Shown: positions 22,245 to 35,347, counted from the first letter of the stretch. The stretch is 64,000 nucleotides of DNA from Hymenoscyphus infarciens (GCA_001414345.1 LLCB01000025.1:248001-312000); one strand, 5' to 3'. A program made the numbers and translations. Notes: generated from the letters alone by a model not told the origin.

Positions 22245-24050
22245 GTTTAGTAAGATGTTTAACGAAGATTTGAAAGATTGAATTGGAATAGCTGAAAAGC
22301 TTGAAAAGAATGTAGCGAGTGTTCAAAAATGAATGTGGTAAGAAAAGAAAAGACTGTGGGGAAAAGGACTGTGGAGATGAAGCTGCTGTTGGTGCTGATG
22401 AAAAGACTTTCCCCATGGCAGCGAGCCGCCATTATATATTTCTCTACATAGGAGCCGTAATCCTCCTCAAGGAGACATCTGACTGAAATTGCGTTACGCC
22501 AAAATAGTGATGGGGTCGCCACAGAAGGAGCAGGATCACAAATGCATTCCAATCCTGACCTCTGATGGGCTAGCCACGATCATGGGTAATGGCCGTCTGG
22601 GGTAAGGGGTGCGGCTCGCCCGTGTAGCCGAAGCCCAAAATATAAAGATGACAGACAGCAGGCAGGGGAATTTGTTTCAAGGTGATGCTGAATGAGGATG
22701 CGCTTGCATGGATTATTCTGCAGGACGAGGTTAAGATTTCACAATAGAGAAAGGATCGAATTGTAGAACGAAAGGGAAGATGAGACGAAGGGGGTTCGTT
22801 GGGCCCAATAAGGTTGGTGGGCTGGGCTATTTTCGACTCGTACCGAGCTTGCCAAACCATACTCCGAGCTGAGCGTTGACGCCACGATCTGGACCGCGGA
22901 TAAAAAAGACATTGAAGATAGACAGTAAGGAAGAAAAAGTACTTCATAGAACCAACCTAATGGTATATTCAAGTTACGAACTTTCGTGATGAACGTAATG
23001 AGTATTCGGTGAGAAAGCTCTCATTCCCGCATTCGCCCAGGCTCACCTCACACGATTCTGCGTACCTTTCTGCAGGGGTAATCACCAGCTGAATGCAGCC
23101 GCTGGAAACATTTGAATGTGATGAGGCTTGATAAGAAGAATGAGAGGATTTTGTCTTATTTGAAAGTAAAACAAAACCAGAGGATTGAATCTCCTCAATG
23201 ATGCAATTATCCGGGTCGAACAAGAGACCCAAGCTTTGCCAAATTGCCTGGGCTGGGCCTTGGGAGTAACGTGTGATGTTCCCCAGAGAGCGGCGACGTA
23301 CTCGTCGAGGACAGAACAGTTGAAGGATGTAGGATTAGACAGAACTTCCTATTCAGAATCCCTGAGGTTTAGCATGTCGATATCTTTAATTAACTACCCC
23401 CTAACCTTATTAAATGTTATTTCTGACAACAGGGAACCTTAAAATCGTGCGGGTGTTGCACCAAAAAAGAAGGCTCAGTTTTAACCTTTATTTTGGGAGG
23501 GGGAGAGTATTCTTCAACCCTGTTGCCATGTGAGCCCTAGGTGAGCGCGTCGCAACTTTATTTCATTGGATGAATGGCGTGTGCACTTAGTAGCCCCCCT
23601 TATAAGTAAGTACATTTCACAGCCAACCTTAAACTACCCTTGCACCTGAGTCCTGACAGACAATACCAGGGGTCTCGGTGTTGACGGGCGCAGCAGGAAT
23701 CGGAGCTGCCATGGTAATCCATGACCTTGCACGGGTTCCAGGTTGCGTACAATGCCGGGTGTCAGCTGACTCGTAGTTTGAAGCCAGTTCCTGAATTAAA
23801 GAGATTGGGAAATTCAGATCCAACAAACAGAACAAAAGGCTGTGCAAGTTGCAATGTCGGTCTTCGAAACACGAGGATGGGAAATCACAGGACGAAATGC
23901 TAGCGACGTTCGAATATAGGGAGTTTCTGAAGTTCAATTAAAAAAAGTCATCTCGCTGATACCATCAACTCCATTCATTCATATACATCCTGCGAATCCC
24001 ATTTTTTACCCACCATAAATCAGAAAATCATTTTGAGTTGCCTCGCACGT
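22245..24050. other. Gene-free stretch with promoter of the lysozyme-like gene
   Basis: No gene is supported. The first 200 bases are the leader and promoter of the minus-strand secreted gene. The middle (22560-23600) has only short frames without domains on both strands. 23940-24050 is the 3' flank of the IMP dehydrogenase gene. Confidence 0.4.
22431..22440 (-). promoter_or_regulatory. TATA-like element of the lysozyme-like gene
   Basis: Minus strand reads AATATATAAT about 187 nt upstream of the start codon at 22244. It is plausible for a regulated secreted-protein gene, but no transcription start is known. Confidence 0.4.
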
Positions 24051-25881
24051 CTACGCATAAAGCTTCTTCTCGTAACTCTCCATATTTACACCTCCCTCTA
24101 ACTGCGCACTTGCGGTTCTCAATTCGAAGCGCGTCGTGCCGTTTGCAACCGACTCGTGAAGTTGAACTAAGCTCTTCTGTCCGCAGTCTTGAAGAGAATG
24201 CTTCAAACCAGCTGCGAGGTAGGGAACGAACTTGGTAACGGACCCACGGTGAGCGACAGCTCCAGACACACCTTGGGCAACAAGGACGCTGTCACCTTCA
24301 GAGAAGTAACGGGCAGTTCCCGCGTTGCTCTTTTGGCTATCTTTGGCGCCAGCACCAGCCTTCTTGTCTTGCATGGCATCGATACTGCCCATACCACGGT
24401 AAGCCTTGACCAGCTTGCCCTCGCGACTGACAAAAGATGTACCCGGAGACTCGGTGGTACCAGCGAGGAGACCACCCATCATGATAGTAGTAGCTCCAAG
24501 TGCAAGACCCTTGACGATATGACCAACATTTTGAATACCGCCATCGGCCATACAAGGAACACCAAATCTTGCAGCAAAAGAGCTGACGTTGTAGACGGCA
24601 GCTGCTTGGGGACGCCCAACGGCCATAACCTCTTGTGTGATGCATGCACTTCCACTGCCCATGCCAATTCGGAGACCATCAACACCGGCAACGATGAGTG
24701 AAGCAGCTTGCTCACGAGTAACAACGTTACCTCCAATAACATCCAAACCAGGATACTTTTCCTTGATGTACTTGACCATCTCGATCTGGTACATGCTGTT
24801 GCCTTGACTACTATCCAAGATGACAATGTCCAAACCAGCGTCAACCAACTTCTGAAGACGAATCTTATCCTCTGGTCGGGTACCGATTGCAGCAGCGCAG
24901 ATGAGTTGCTTGGAGTCAGGGAGTTTGGATGCAAGAGGAAAGTGGAGATTTTTGGTCAGATCAGATCGCGAGATCATGGATACGAGGTTGCCCTTGGAGT
25001 CAACGATTGGAAGCTTTCCCTTCTTGGACTTGGCAAGAATTGCATTGGCCTCAACCAAGTCTGTGCCGTGGGCAGCAGTTACGAGGTCGGTAACCATGAC
25101 AGCAGAGACAGGGCTATTATCGTTGTCCTCGAATTGGATATCGCGGTTGGTGACAATGCCAATCAGCTTGGAGCCCAATGTACCGTTTTCTGCAAGGTAC
25201 ATGTTAGCTTCAATTGTACCCTCTTGAATTGCGCGTATATTGTGTGCTGTTGATATTCTGATCATAAAGAGCATAGATTGTTTCCCCACGACCTTGCGGT
25301 CAATACGGATGAACGAAAGTTATTTGTAAATTTTGCTAATCATAGAAAGATTGTGTCGAGAGAATAATTGAGGTTTCCTTACCAGTGACAGGGAATCCAC
25401 CAAAGCCCCATTTCTCTTTCAGTGCTTTAACCTCACCGACGGTAGTATCGCGGTTCAAGACGACAGGGTCCAAGATGAAACCGTTTTCGAATCGCTTGAC
25501 TTTCTGGACCATGTCTGCCTGTGCATCGGGCGAACAGTTGTGATGGATAACACCAAGGCCACCTTGGAGCGCAATGTGGATAGCCATTTCGTGTTCGGTG
25601 ACAGTGTCCATGGGCGAAGAGACAAAGGGCGTCTTGAGGGTAATGCGCTTGGTGACTGGCGAATCTAGAACGACTTCATGGGCGCCGAAACCAATGTAGC
25701 CTGGAAGAATAAGAAAATCATTGTAGGTAAGCCCACCGTGGACTTTGGAATCCAGGAGAGAGGTGGCATCGAGTCCATCCTTCTCCTTGTAGGTGTCGAG
25801 GATGGAAAGGGCCTTGGAGGGGTCGAGTAACTCACCGCCAAAGAACTCGGCGGCGGACTTGACACCGTTTGTGTGAGGCAT
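24051..25881 (-). CDS. Inosine-5'-monophosphate dehydrogenase
   Basis: Exon 1 (25881-25383) and exon 2 (25189-24051) are joined by a 193-nt intron (GTAAGG...TTGCAG) that keeps the frame as [12 protein letters not shown], giving 545 residues. The enzyme oxidises IMP to XMP with NAD+, the rate-limiting step of guanine nucleotide synthesis. Seen in order: [12 protein letters not shown] and SSPMDTVTE of the barrel; a CBS pair (about residues 125-240, [19 protein letters not shown]); the catalytic loop [11 protein letters not shown] with Cys near 349; [32 protein letters not shown]; and a C-terminal tail ending KKLYA. All expected active-site motifs are present, so it should be functional. It is divergent from the IQGAP gene across a shared upstream region and is not in a visible biosynthetic cluster. 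Confidence is very high. Confidence 0.97.
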
Positions 25882-26863
25882 CTTGGGATCCGGAAATTGG
25901 CAGATATAAAGAATCTGTAGAAGGAGAAGATAATGGTGAGGAGGGAACAAAGAAGAAAGGCGTGGGCGGGGTGGAAGGTCGAGGGTGGTTTGACGGTCTT
26001 CCTTCTCCCAAAAGAAGGAAGACAATCAAAGGCAAAAAGAAAGCTGCAAACTTTTTAAGCTGTGGGGTAGCAGACCGTGACGCGCTAGGGGATATATTGA
26101 TCCGCCCGGCCGTTTGTCAAAATGTGGGGCACCGATATCGCAGCCGGGCTTGGACTCGGAGAGCCGGTGCAGTGCCGACTCTTGAGTATCCACTGAGTAT
26201 CAACAACATGAATCAACAATCAACAACTGCGTCATTGGGAGAACTTTGGTGGGAAAATCGAGTTTGTTTTTCTTAATTAAATAGAATGTCATGATAGTAG
26301 ACCGTAACGCAATATTCTAGTCTTCAACAAGGACGAACCCACCGACTTTTGATTGACATCCTGACTCTCTGATGATTGCGCTGGCAGTCAACCTTTGGCT
26401 GCCCTGCCAACGCTAAGGGTGTTTTTCCTCTTTGAGAGCTGCTCTTCCCCTCTTCCGTATTACAGCCCAACCCGAAACTTCAAATTGCAAAGTCATCATA
26501 ATAATTCTCCGTCGATGCCCTGCGCAGTTCATGGCTAGTATTCCTCACTACGCCCTCGTCGTCATCCCCTCTTCTCACTTCTTCTGCGCTGCGCGCTCTA
26601 TTTTGGTTCACGATAATATCGAAGAAAAACACCACTCCCGCGTCATTGTACGACCTTCGCAACCAGCAACACAGCAAAATAGAATCCGAAGGGTCTTGGT
26701 CTTGTGCGACCATATGATGTGACGAGGTCGACTGGAGGTACCAAGAAGACATCGCGAGTCCAGTTAGAGAGGTATTGCTTTGCGGATGATCCGGCCTTGA
26801 GAATCATCTTTGACATTTGTCACTCCCAGCTCCAACTCCATCTTCATTGGCGCCGACGCCATT
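25882..26863. promoter_or_regulatory. Bidirectional upstream region, IMPDH and IQGAP genes
   Basis: The two start codons face away from each other across 982 bases. The leader nearest IMPDH is C/T-rich on the minus strand (25900-26030). No reading frame here has recognisable content. An in-frame ATG at 26810 would add 18 residues to the IQGAP protein; 26864 is preferred because MSYRSPLRQTQ begins a typical fungal N-terminus. Confidence 0.5.
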
Positions 26864-29800
26864 ATGTCGTACCGATCTCCCCTCCGACAAACACAAAACA
26901 TCGACTACAATTCACTCTCTCCCACCAAGCGCCAACCATCAAACGCGTCAACCGTCTCCACGGCATATTCCAACTCCTCCGGTGGCATTTTTGAATTGAG
27001 TCGGACCAGCACTTTGTCGTCAACAACTTCCTCGGGTTACGGATACGGGCATAAAAGAGGGATTAGTGAGGCAACAGGCATGCGGACAGGCACACGATCT
27101 CCCGGCATCGAGAATAGACTCGACCGGGCCAACCCACCATCGAATTCAGAAAGTCCTTACAAAAGTGCGCGACAATCCCTCCGTCCACTGCCTCAACCAC
27201 CAGCTTCCACTCCCCCAGTAAGAACTAGCAGCCCAAGTTACAACCACTTGCGAGGCCAGAGCGTTGACACTCCAAAATCACCATATGATGACTACCACTC
27301 CAACTCACCCACGGCCGCGCCAGCGCCTGCGCCTGCTATTCGACCTAACTCTTTGATGTTGAGTCGCGCCGACTCGGGCCGCTCAAGGGGATCCGGACGA
27401 GGCCCAACGATGCAACATGCCCACAGCCCTCTGAATGCTCCCGATCTCCAGAGCTTGCAGAAGTCCAGTACCAGTCAACTACGTACTTTGTCCAAATTCG
27501 CCGAAAATGGGGCATCCGAGGACTTCAATATCACGTCTCCCGCGCAAGAAGTAGTAGGGCTGCATGGCAGAAGGAAGTTGCAGAGAAGTGGGACAGTTAG
27601 AGCGGACCAGAATTCTGTCGCAGCGAACAGAGGTGGTGGATATAGTTGGGAAGGTCGAAATTGGATGGACAAACAGCGGCAATTTCTACAAGCTTATGAA
27701 TATCTGTGCCACATCGGAGAAGCCAAGGAATGGATGGAGGATATTTTGAAGCGACAAATCCCGCCCATTGTACAACTTGAAGAAGCCCTCAGAGATGGAG
27801 TCACTTTGGCCGAGTTGGTGGATTCCCTTTACCCTGAACGTCGACTTCGCATATTCCGCAGCCCAAAATTGCAATTTCGCCATTCCGACAACATCGCTAT
27901 CTTTTTTCGCTTTCTCGCTGAAGTGGAACTGCCCGATCTCTTCCGCTTCGAGCTTATCGATTTATACGAGAAGAAGAACATCCCCAAAGTTATTTATTGT
28001 ATCCACGCTTTGAGTTGGCTATTATTCAGGAAAGGGATCGTCGACTTTAGAATCGGAAATTTGGTTGGACAATTGGAATTCGAACACCATGAATTGGAGG
28101 CTATGCAGAAAGGGTTGGACAAGGCTGGTGTCAGTATGCCCAGCTTTGGAAATATGGGTGCAGACTTTGGAGTAGAACCGACCCCCGAGCCTGAACCAGA
28201 GCCAGTAGAGAGCGAAGAGGATCGCATTGATCGGGAACTGGGAGAAAATGAATTCGCAATTGTCGACCTTCAAGCCCAAATGCGAGGGGCAGCCGCACGC
28301 ATGCGATGCACCCATATAATGCAAGAACTATGGGATTCGGAAGAAATGTTGGTAGACTTGCAGTCTAGAATACGGGGCGACTTCTCTCGGCAGATCGCTG
28401 AATATCGACTTAATATGAGGAGGTTTGCGGTTAATTTACAAAGTGGTGCCCGAGGATTCTTGGTTCGCCAGCGCCAATACGATCAAGAATCCTTCTGGCA
28501 AAGCAGAGAAGGGGATGTTCTGATGCTTCAAAATCTAGTGCGGGGCAACAAAGCCCGCGAAGAGGTACGCATGACGAAATCTCTCCTGCGTAGAGAAGAA
28601 TCAGGAGTCTGCGGGTTACAAGCAAGCATTCGGGGTTTCTTGTCCAGAAATACGATGGCAGCTCAAAAGCAGGAGACGCACAACTCATCCGGTCCAGTAA
28701 AAGAGTTGCAAGCTGCTGTTAGAGGAATGCTTCTTCGAAAACTTGTAGCCGATGACCACGAAGATCTGTGGCGAGAAGAAGATTCCATTAATGCGATTCA
28801 GGCTTTCTCAAGAGCCCTGCTGACTAGAAATCAGATCTCGAGGCAGAGAGATGAACTGGAGGCTTCGTCGCCAATCTGGACGAGCCTCCAAGGTTTGATT
28901 CGAGGAAACGAGGTCCGGTTGGAAGTTCAATCAACCAAGGAGGAATTGAATGAACACAAGGTAGAAATTACGGCATTGCAGTCCTTCATTCGAGCCGCCG
29001 CCGTACGACAAGGTGTAGCAGATACCACATCACAATTACACCAATCGGAAGATTCAGTACAGGAAGTCCAGAACAACATCCGGGGGATGCTGCTAAGGAA
29101 GAAGATTGCCGCTGATCATGATTCGCTGGTCTCCCAAACAACTCAGATCACACAACTCCAAGCTCTTGCTCGAGGATGCCTGCAACGACAGAAAGTTGGT
29201 GCCGTGCTTGATGAGCTGGATTGTCACACAGAGACGATTATTCAACTACAAGCTCTCTCTCGTGCTGTCCTTCTCCGAAATGATGTTGGAAATGTACTTG
29301 CCGAACTTGACTCCGAGGAAGAATCTGTCATCGCCATTCAAGCTGCTGCGAAAGCATGCTTGGTGAGAGCGAAGTTTGCAGAAAAGAAGCGGTATTTCAA
29401 GGAGAATATGGAAAAGGTGGTCAAACTTCAGAGCTTCGTTCGTGGCCGATTACAAGGAGAGGCGTACAAGAGTCTCACCACCGGCAAAAACCCACCTGTG
29501 AATACGGTCAAGAACTTTGTACACCTGCTCAACGACAGTGACTTTGATTTCAACGAAGAAATTGAGTTTGAGCGAATGCGCAAAACCGTTGTTCAGCAAG
29601 TACGTCAAAACGAAATGGCGGAGCAATACATTGATCAACTCGATATCAAGATTGCCCTGCTGGTCAAGAACAAAATTACCCTCGACGAAGTTGTGAAGCA
29701 CCAAAGGAATTTCGGTGGTCATTCAGGTAATCTTTTGGTCAACACATCCATGGTCTCTGGAAACCAGTTTGATCTGAAAGCCCTAAACAAGAATTCCCGA

Positions 29801-31931
29801 AAAAAGCTCGAGTCTTACCAGCAATTGTTCTTCACCCTTCAAACTCAGCCTCAGTATCTTGCTCGATATTTCAAGAGGATCCGAGAGCAGGGAACCGCCG
29901 AGAAAGACTGCAAGCAAATCGAGACATTGATGATGAGATTGTTTGGATACGCCCAAAAACGACGTGAAGAATACTACTTGTTGAAGTTGATTGCCAGATC
30001 CGTAAGGGAGGAGGTAGAGGGTGTTTCATCTCTCCAGGAATATACGAGGGGTAATTTCTTTTGGTGCAAGCTCCTCGCAAACTATACCCGTTCACCAAGG
30101 GACCGCAAATATCTCAAAGAGCTTCTTGGCCCGCTCATTCAGACCAACATCATCGAAGATCCTGCCCTAGACCTAGAAAGCGATCCAATGCAGATTTATC
30201 GTTCAGCGATCAACAACGAAGAGCTCAGAACAGGGAGACCCAGCCAACGGCCGCTCGATATTCCTCGAGAGGTTGCCATCAAAGACCCTGAGACCCGAGA
30301 TATGTTCATCGATCATTTGCGAGATCTTCGAGAGATTTCTGATCAATTCCTGCTTGCTCTGCAAGGCTTGTTGCACAAAATGCCCTATGGAATCCGATTT
30401 ATTTGCGAACAAACTTTCGATGCTCTATGTCAACAGTTTCCTCGAGAACCCCAAGAGCGCCTCTTACAACTTGTCGGCAATTGGCTTTGGAAATTCTACC
30501 TACAGCCCGCTCTTACTTCGCCCGAATCAATGGGGGTTATTGAGAAGCAACTTACACCACTACAAAAGAGGAATTTGGGTGAAGTTGCAAAGGTCCTTGG
30601 ACAAGTCGCATCTGGGCGCTTGTTTGGCGGCGAAAACATATACTTGCAACCCTTGAACGCCTATGTCGGTGATGCTATTGAGCGAATCCGCCTTATATTC
30701 TCAAACATAATTTCCGTTCCCGATGCCGAGAGTACTTTCGACATTGACGAGTTCAACGACCTATATGCCAAGGTCAAACCAACTCTCTACATCAAAATGG
30801 CAGACATTTTCCAGATCCACAATCTGGTAGCGGGGGATCTGCCACATATCTGCCCCAACCGAGATGATATGCTCCGCGAGATGGTTCAGGAACTCGGCAG
30901 CGCAAAGGTCAACGAAACGGAGATGCTGGGAGTGGCTACTGGGGAAATACAAATGACCTTGAACCCCAAATTACATGACATCGAAGATCCCGAAGCTGAA
31001 GTTAAGGCCCTCTTCATGGAGACGAAAAGATGCATTCTATACATCATTCGAGTACAATCTGGTCCAAATCTCATGGACATCTTAGTTCGTCCCATCACCC
31101 GAGAGGACGACCAAAAGTGGCATTCGCTACTTTGCGAGGAATTCTCCTCGGACAGCAAGACGCGGGGTGCTTACTCTGACGCAAACACTTTGGTTGATAT
31201 CAAATCCATGTCCTACAAGGAGTTGAAGCGAACGGCATTAGAAAATATCATGCGACTGGAGCAATTCGGCCGTATCTCAAGACACAATTACTACCAGGAT
31301 ATTCTCAATGCCATCGCCCTGGATATTCGCACAAAGAGCCGAAGGCGTGTGCAACGTCAACGTGAGTTGGAAGGTGTGCGACTCACTCTTGGAAATCTAA
31401 GTGAAAAGGCCGAATGGCTTGAATCTCAAAGAAAGAGTTACGACAATTATATTGAGCAGGCCATGATGACTCTCCAGAAGAAGGGGTAAGCTTTGATCCT
31501 TATTCCTATGTGCATCGACACTAATGTTTCCATTTAGCAAGAAACGTTTCCTCATGCCTTTCTCCAAACAATACAACCACGAGCGCGAACTCGAACGCTC
31601 TGGTCGGAAACCAAAGTTTGGATCTTTCAAGTATTCAGCACGAACACTTTCCGACAAAGGTGTGCTCGTCTCCTGGAGAGGCACACAAGACCGGGAATGG
31701 GAGAAGATCAACCTTACAATTTCTTGCGATGAGGTTGGCGTCTTCTTTATCGAAGGTAGCAAAGGAAGTATCCAAATTCCCGGTGCAAGTGCTCAAGTAC
31801 CAATGGACAGCCTTTTGGCGGCTCAATTCGCCAACCACCAGTATATGGATTTGTTTGAAGGGGGGATGAGACTCAATGTTAATTTGTTCTTGCATTTGTT
31901 GTACAAGAAGTTCTATCGAACAGATGGATGA
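26864..31931 (+). CDS. rng2: IQGAP-family Ras GTPase-activating-like protein (Rng2/SepG type)
   Basis: Exon 1 (26864-31485) and exon 2 (31538-31931) are joined by a 52-nt intron (GTAAGC, actaat, TAG), giving 1671 residues. A Ser/Pro-rich disordered N-terminus is followed by a calponin-homology domain at about residues 267-393 (YEYLCHIGEAKEWMEDIL, DGVTLAELVDSLYP). About 14 IQ-like repeats of the form LQ..IRG..LR lie at 460-866. The GAP-related domain (about 1000-1290: EEYYLLKLIARSVREEVEG, LPHICPNRDD) and the RasGAP C-terminal domain follow. IQGAPs scaffold actin, calmodulin/myosin light chain and formin at the septation ring; Rng2 in fission yeast and SepG in Aspergillus are homologues. GAP activity is usually absent in this family. 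The gene appears intact. Confidence 0.96.
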
Positions 31932-32473
31932 GGTGGCATGGCATGGCGAGGACGATGAATGCGAGATGATGGATGGGATAGCGCTTGTTCTCGTTATTGA
32001 GAGGACAATTTTTGCATGACAGCATTGTTTTATGGCGTCCTCTAGGGATAAGAAGAGATGTAGCCCAAGGGCAACCGAGGGTTTGGCTTCCTGGTATATT
32101 GTTTTGTACATACATTTCCAATTCAGGATGGGGCTGGGTGCGGTAGGACGGACAGATATGACTACAAATCACGATGAATAGATACCTTTTTTAATGAATT
32201 CTCCATGTTTTCGCATGGGATGGTTTCAACTATTTCCCCCCATTCTTTTCTTTCAGTTGAGTGTTCTCGTTGCTGACAATATTGGCAGGAGCGACCAGGT
32301 TAGGAAGTCATAACTCGAGCCAAGCGCTCCTTGCCAGCAACTTCCAGGTTCGTCTTGCCATCATTCGCGCCTTCGATTACAACACTCTCTGAAAGATTTC
32401 TCTTTGCAGCCCAAGCTACATACTCAACTTCTTTCATTGCACAATCCTTGCTCCAGCCGGGCTCTCGGTAGTC
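31932..32473. other. Intergenic between IQGAP and the GPI-type gene
   Basis: No gene is seen. It contains the IQGAP 3' end (AT-rich around 32160-32240) and the upstream region of the next gene. Confidence 0.4.
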
Positions 32474-33556
32474 ATGAATACTCGCTTTCTCCTCCTCATT
32501 CTGCAACTACTTTTGATCCAGACCTTTGCACACGTTCTTAATAGCCGCAACGGCCCACAAACACCTCCATTGCCCACCTCGCCTCCCACCGTGCCAACAG
32601 CACAACTGAAGGACAACCCTTCATGTCTCATCCTCGGTGAAGCATTAGCGATATGCGGATCTCTCACAACCAATTTCAAAGACCTCGATCCAAGTTCGCA
32701 AGCGCAATGTCTCTGTTACTCGAGTACCGCATGGGCTCCTTCGCTCTTTGATTTGGCCGTTAAATCATGTGTTGCGTTTGCCTCTGAAAGCGCAACCTCT
32801 GCATATTCAGCACTTGCCAATATCGAGAATTTCTGTACCAGCATTGGGGACGTTGCGAAACCAGCGAGCAACATGGCCGTTACGACCTCAGCTACTGCCA
32901 CGATTATCGTGCCGCCAGAATGTAACGCCATGACCTCGATGGAGAGTGTTTGTGCGAAGTATTCTCCGGGTTTCGTGACGATGGATAACGTTGGACGAGC
33001 GAAATGTCTTTGTTACCCCACTGTTAGTTCTTGGGCTCCGACTGCTTTTGATAACGCTGTGGATTCTTGCAATCGAGTTGCTAGAACTGCGGCACCTGGT
33101 ATTTTTGCGACCGCTTCTACCCTCGAGGGGTTCTGTGCAAATATAGGGGATGTCATATATGGACTTTCCGTATCTACCGCCACGGTCCCTCCCTCCACGG
33201 TCCCTCCCTCGAACGGCTCTCTCCCATCAACAACTCTCGGTCCACTCTCTCCAGCAGATATTAACACCACGCCCACAACAAGCATCGATCCCTCAATCCT
33301 CAGCGAAATAACAGTCATCCCCGTCCCAATTCCCACACCCAGTCAGGGACCAACCCTCACATCTCCCTCATCAGCCACAATAAATCCTTCATCAAGCCAT
33401 ACAACCGTCGCAATTCCAACGCATACACCGACGAGTAGTAAGCAGCAGCAGAATCTGTCGACGGCTGCGGCGAACCATATGATCCCTCAGGTACCAAAGA
33501 TTGAAGTTATTGTTGTTAGTCTTGTTTGTGCTAGTGTGATGTTTTTTTTATGCTAG
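32474..33556 (+). CDS. Secreted, probably GPI-anchored protein with duplicated Cys domain
   Basis: Single exon, 360 residues. The N-terminal signal peptide is MNTRFLLLILQLLLIQTFAH. Two homologous Cys modules follow, each with C ... C ... CLCY..(S)(T/S).WAPS/T.FD.AV.SC ... FC..IGDV: about residues 51-121 and 149-217. Then comes a Ser/Thr/Pro-rich stalk of about 120 residues, likely O-glycosylated, and a C-terminal hydrophobic segment (VIVVSLVCASVMFFLC) typical of a GPI signal. The six-Cys pattern is reminiscent of, but not clearly, CFEM. A cell-wall or plasma-membrane surface role is inferred. It is convergent with nothing nearby and lies downstream of IQGAP on the same strand. Confidence 0.85.
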   Translation: MNTRFLLLILQLLLIQTFAHVLNSRNGPQTPPLPTSPPTVPTAQLKDNPSCLILGEALAICGSLTTNFKDLDPSSQAQCLCYSSTAWAPSLFDLAVKSCVAFASESATSAYSALANIENFCTSIGDVAKPASNMAVTTSATATIIVPPECNAMTSMESVCAKYSPGFVTMDNVGRAKCLCYPTVSSWAPTAFDNAVDSCNRVARTAAPGIFATASTLEGFCANIGDVIYGLSVSTATVPPSTVPPSNGSLPSTTLGPLSPADINTTPTTSIDPSILSEITVIPVPIPTPSQGPTLTSPSSATINPSSSHTTVAIPTHTPTSSKQQQNLSTAAANHMIPQVPKIEVIVVSLVCASVMFFLC

Positions 33557-33943
33557 CTGTACTTCTGGGTGGGCATTTCTTCAGGCTTGTCCGGGGGCTG
33601 TAGACATTAATGGAGTATGGTATAGGGATTCTTTCGGTAATGGAAGGGGGCATTTTTGGGAGCATGATTTCTGCCCTGTTTTTTACTTGTTGTTTTGGGG
33701 GAGAGTTGAGGGAATATTGATGTATTTCAGGGTTTTGAGGAACTTACGGAACGGAGAACAGGGAACAAAGCTAGGCTTTACAAGTTTTTACTTTTAAATT
33801 AGCACTTCTACAAGGACGTCCTTTCTATACCTGTTTTATAACTCTTTTATATCTCTCGGCCTCCCCTCCAGTTCCTAGGCTCCTATACTTCTTCTTCGCT
33901 TCTATTTTATAAGTTTGAACGTAAATAACAAGTAACTAAAAGC
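33557..33943. other. Intergenic, partly AT-rich
   Basis: No gene. 33770-33940 is AT-rich with C/T-rich strands and may be a small repeat remnant next to the F-box relic. Confidence 0.4.
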
Positions 33944-35347
33944 CTACTCATCAATCTTCGGACGCCTAGGAAGAAAGTATTCTCTTGCCGCATCGATCGA
34001 CTCAAAAGATTCAAACTTTTTTAGTTTAAATAGTTTCTCTTTCTCAGCTTTCTCAGCAATTGCCTTGTCACGAATCTCCCAATTTATTTTACTTTCATCC
34101 ACGAAAGACCACCAGCCTCTCCCCCCTTGATTGTAAATCTCTTCACAACGATCAAGAGAAGCCCAATCCTTCTTATACTCTCTAGTATGGGCAGCGGTCA
34201 CAGAAATGGATTCGGGCGGTTCCCAGTCACCGTAAAGAAGTCCCATCTTATCAAGAGTTACCCGATCCCACATAACGTATCCCCATCTGCGTTACGAAAG
34301 TTGGTCTTCGCCATTCGCAAAATCTGCTTCAGAAGAGTGTTCATGTTAGGAGAACCATGCATCATAGGGACCTGTATCAGGATCTTGAAAGTAAGTTTTT
34401 GAAAGACTGGCGAGCTCCCTCTCATCATAATCCATCAGATGGCGTCTATTGGTGTCGGCGTTCGACCCATCCAGTGCTGCTGGTAAAAAAATCAGACGAC
34501 CGGAACCTGGACGGTACTCTCTACAAAAAAGCGGATATTTTTCTTCGTATCCATTCGCTTTCATAATAGTGATCGCCATGTCAATTCCATAAGATAGAAT
34601 GGGCAGAAGACAAAAGTTAGGTTCCGAGGGTTCGGCATAGTCGACCATGAATTTACCCCATTCTACATCATGCTCAACAAGGTCGTTGAAATCTAAAGGA
34701 ATCCTGATGTAATTGTCTTGACAGTAGCTCGAATGGCTACCTGGAATCAGAAGCCGATATAAATAATCATGAACGCAGGCGAGCTGTTCATTTTCCCATA
34801 GAGAGAATTTGGAGAAAAAGGCATCTCTTTGTTCTTCGACAGACATCAAAGGGTTGTTTGGACCGCCGAAGATGTTGCAGTACAATTCGAACCTGTAGAA
34901 TGCGCGTTGAAATCGATTGAGCTCGCTTCTCGAAACTGTAGTGCCGACAACTGAAGAGGCTTCCGAAGCAAAGTTGGTTGCAAGTTGTGTGATTTGGTGG
35001 TATAGTCGAGAAACTGTAACGCCATCGGCGATACTCCAGTTGTGGTTTGGTATTTTCCGTTCGTTGAGAGTCTCGCTCAAGAACCTTTACGCTGTTGATT
35101 TCGTCCAGGTTGATTTGGAAGACTGAAGTACGGCAATTGCCTCCGGGAGGATCTCGTTGCCCAGTTCTCGAGATAAAACCAGAAGAACAATTTTTGATTG
35201 AGCTTCGGTGGAGGTTTTGTAAATTTTGGTACATGAACAAGTTGTTGCAATCAGGCTTCGGATATCGGTCAGGGAACCCAGAATTTCTAGCATCAGTTCG
35301 CTTGGAACCCTTTCGAAAGTAGACGGATGAACTTCGGACGATGGCAT
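33944..35347 (-). pseudogene. Decayed F-box domain gene
   Basis: From 35347 leftward: an F-box-like start (STFERVPSELMLEILGSLTD, then IRSLIATTCSCTKIYK), then LSRELGNEILPEAIAVLQSS. A TAA at 35089-35087 interrupts it, and the same frame continues as RFLSETLNERKIPNHNWSIA through a 240-codon body ending DTGPYDAWFS. Two frameshifts near 34270-34350 then separate this from MNTLLKQILRMAKTNFRNAD, and from WDRVTLDKMGLLYGDWEPPE to the terminus at 33944. The order and spacing match a fungal F-box protein of about 460 residues, an SCF ubiquitin-ligase substrate adaptor. The stop can be explained by CAA to TAA, a RIP-type change. Introns do not repair the breaks, so I call it dead. Confidence 0.65.

Noticed and set aside
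24189..24701. Plus-strand frames of 170-180 codons over 24189-25253
   Set aside because: They are antisense to IMP dehydrogenase exon 2, a clear gene.
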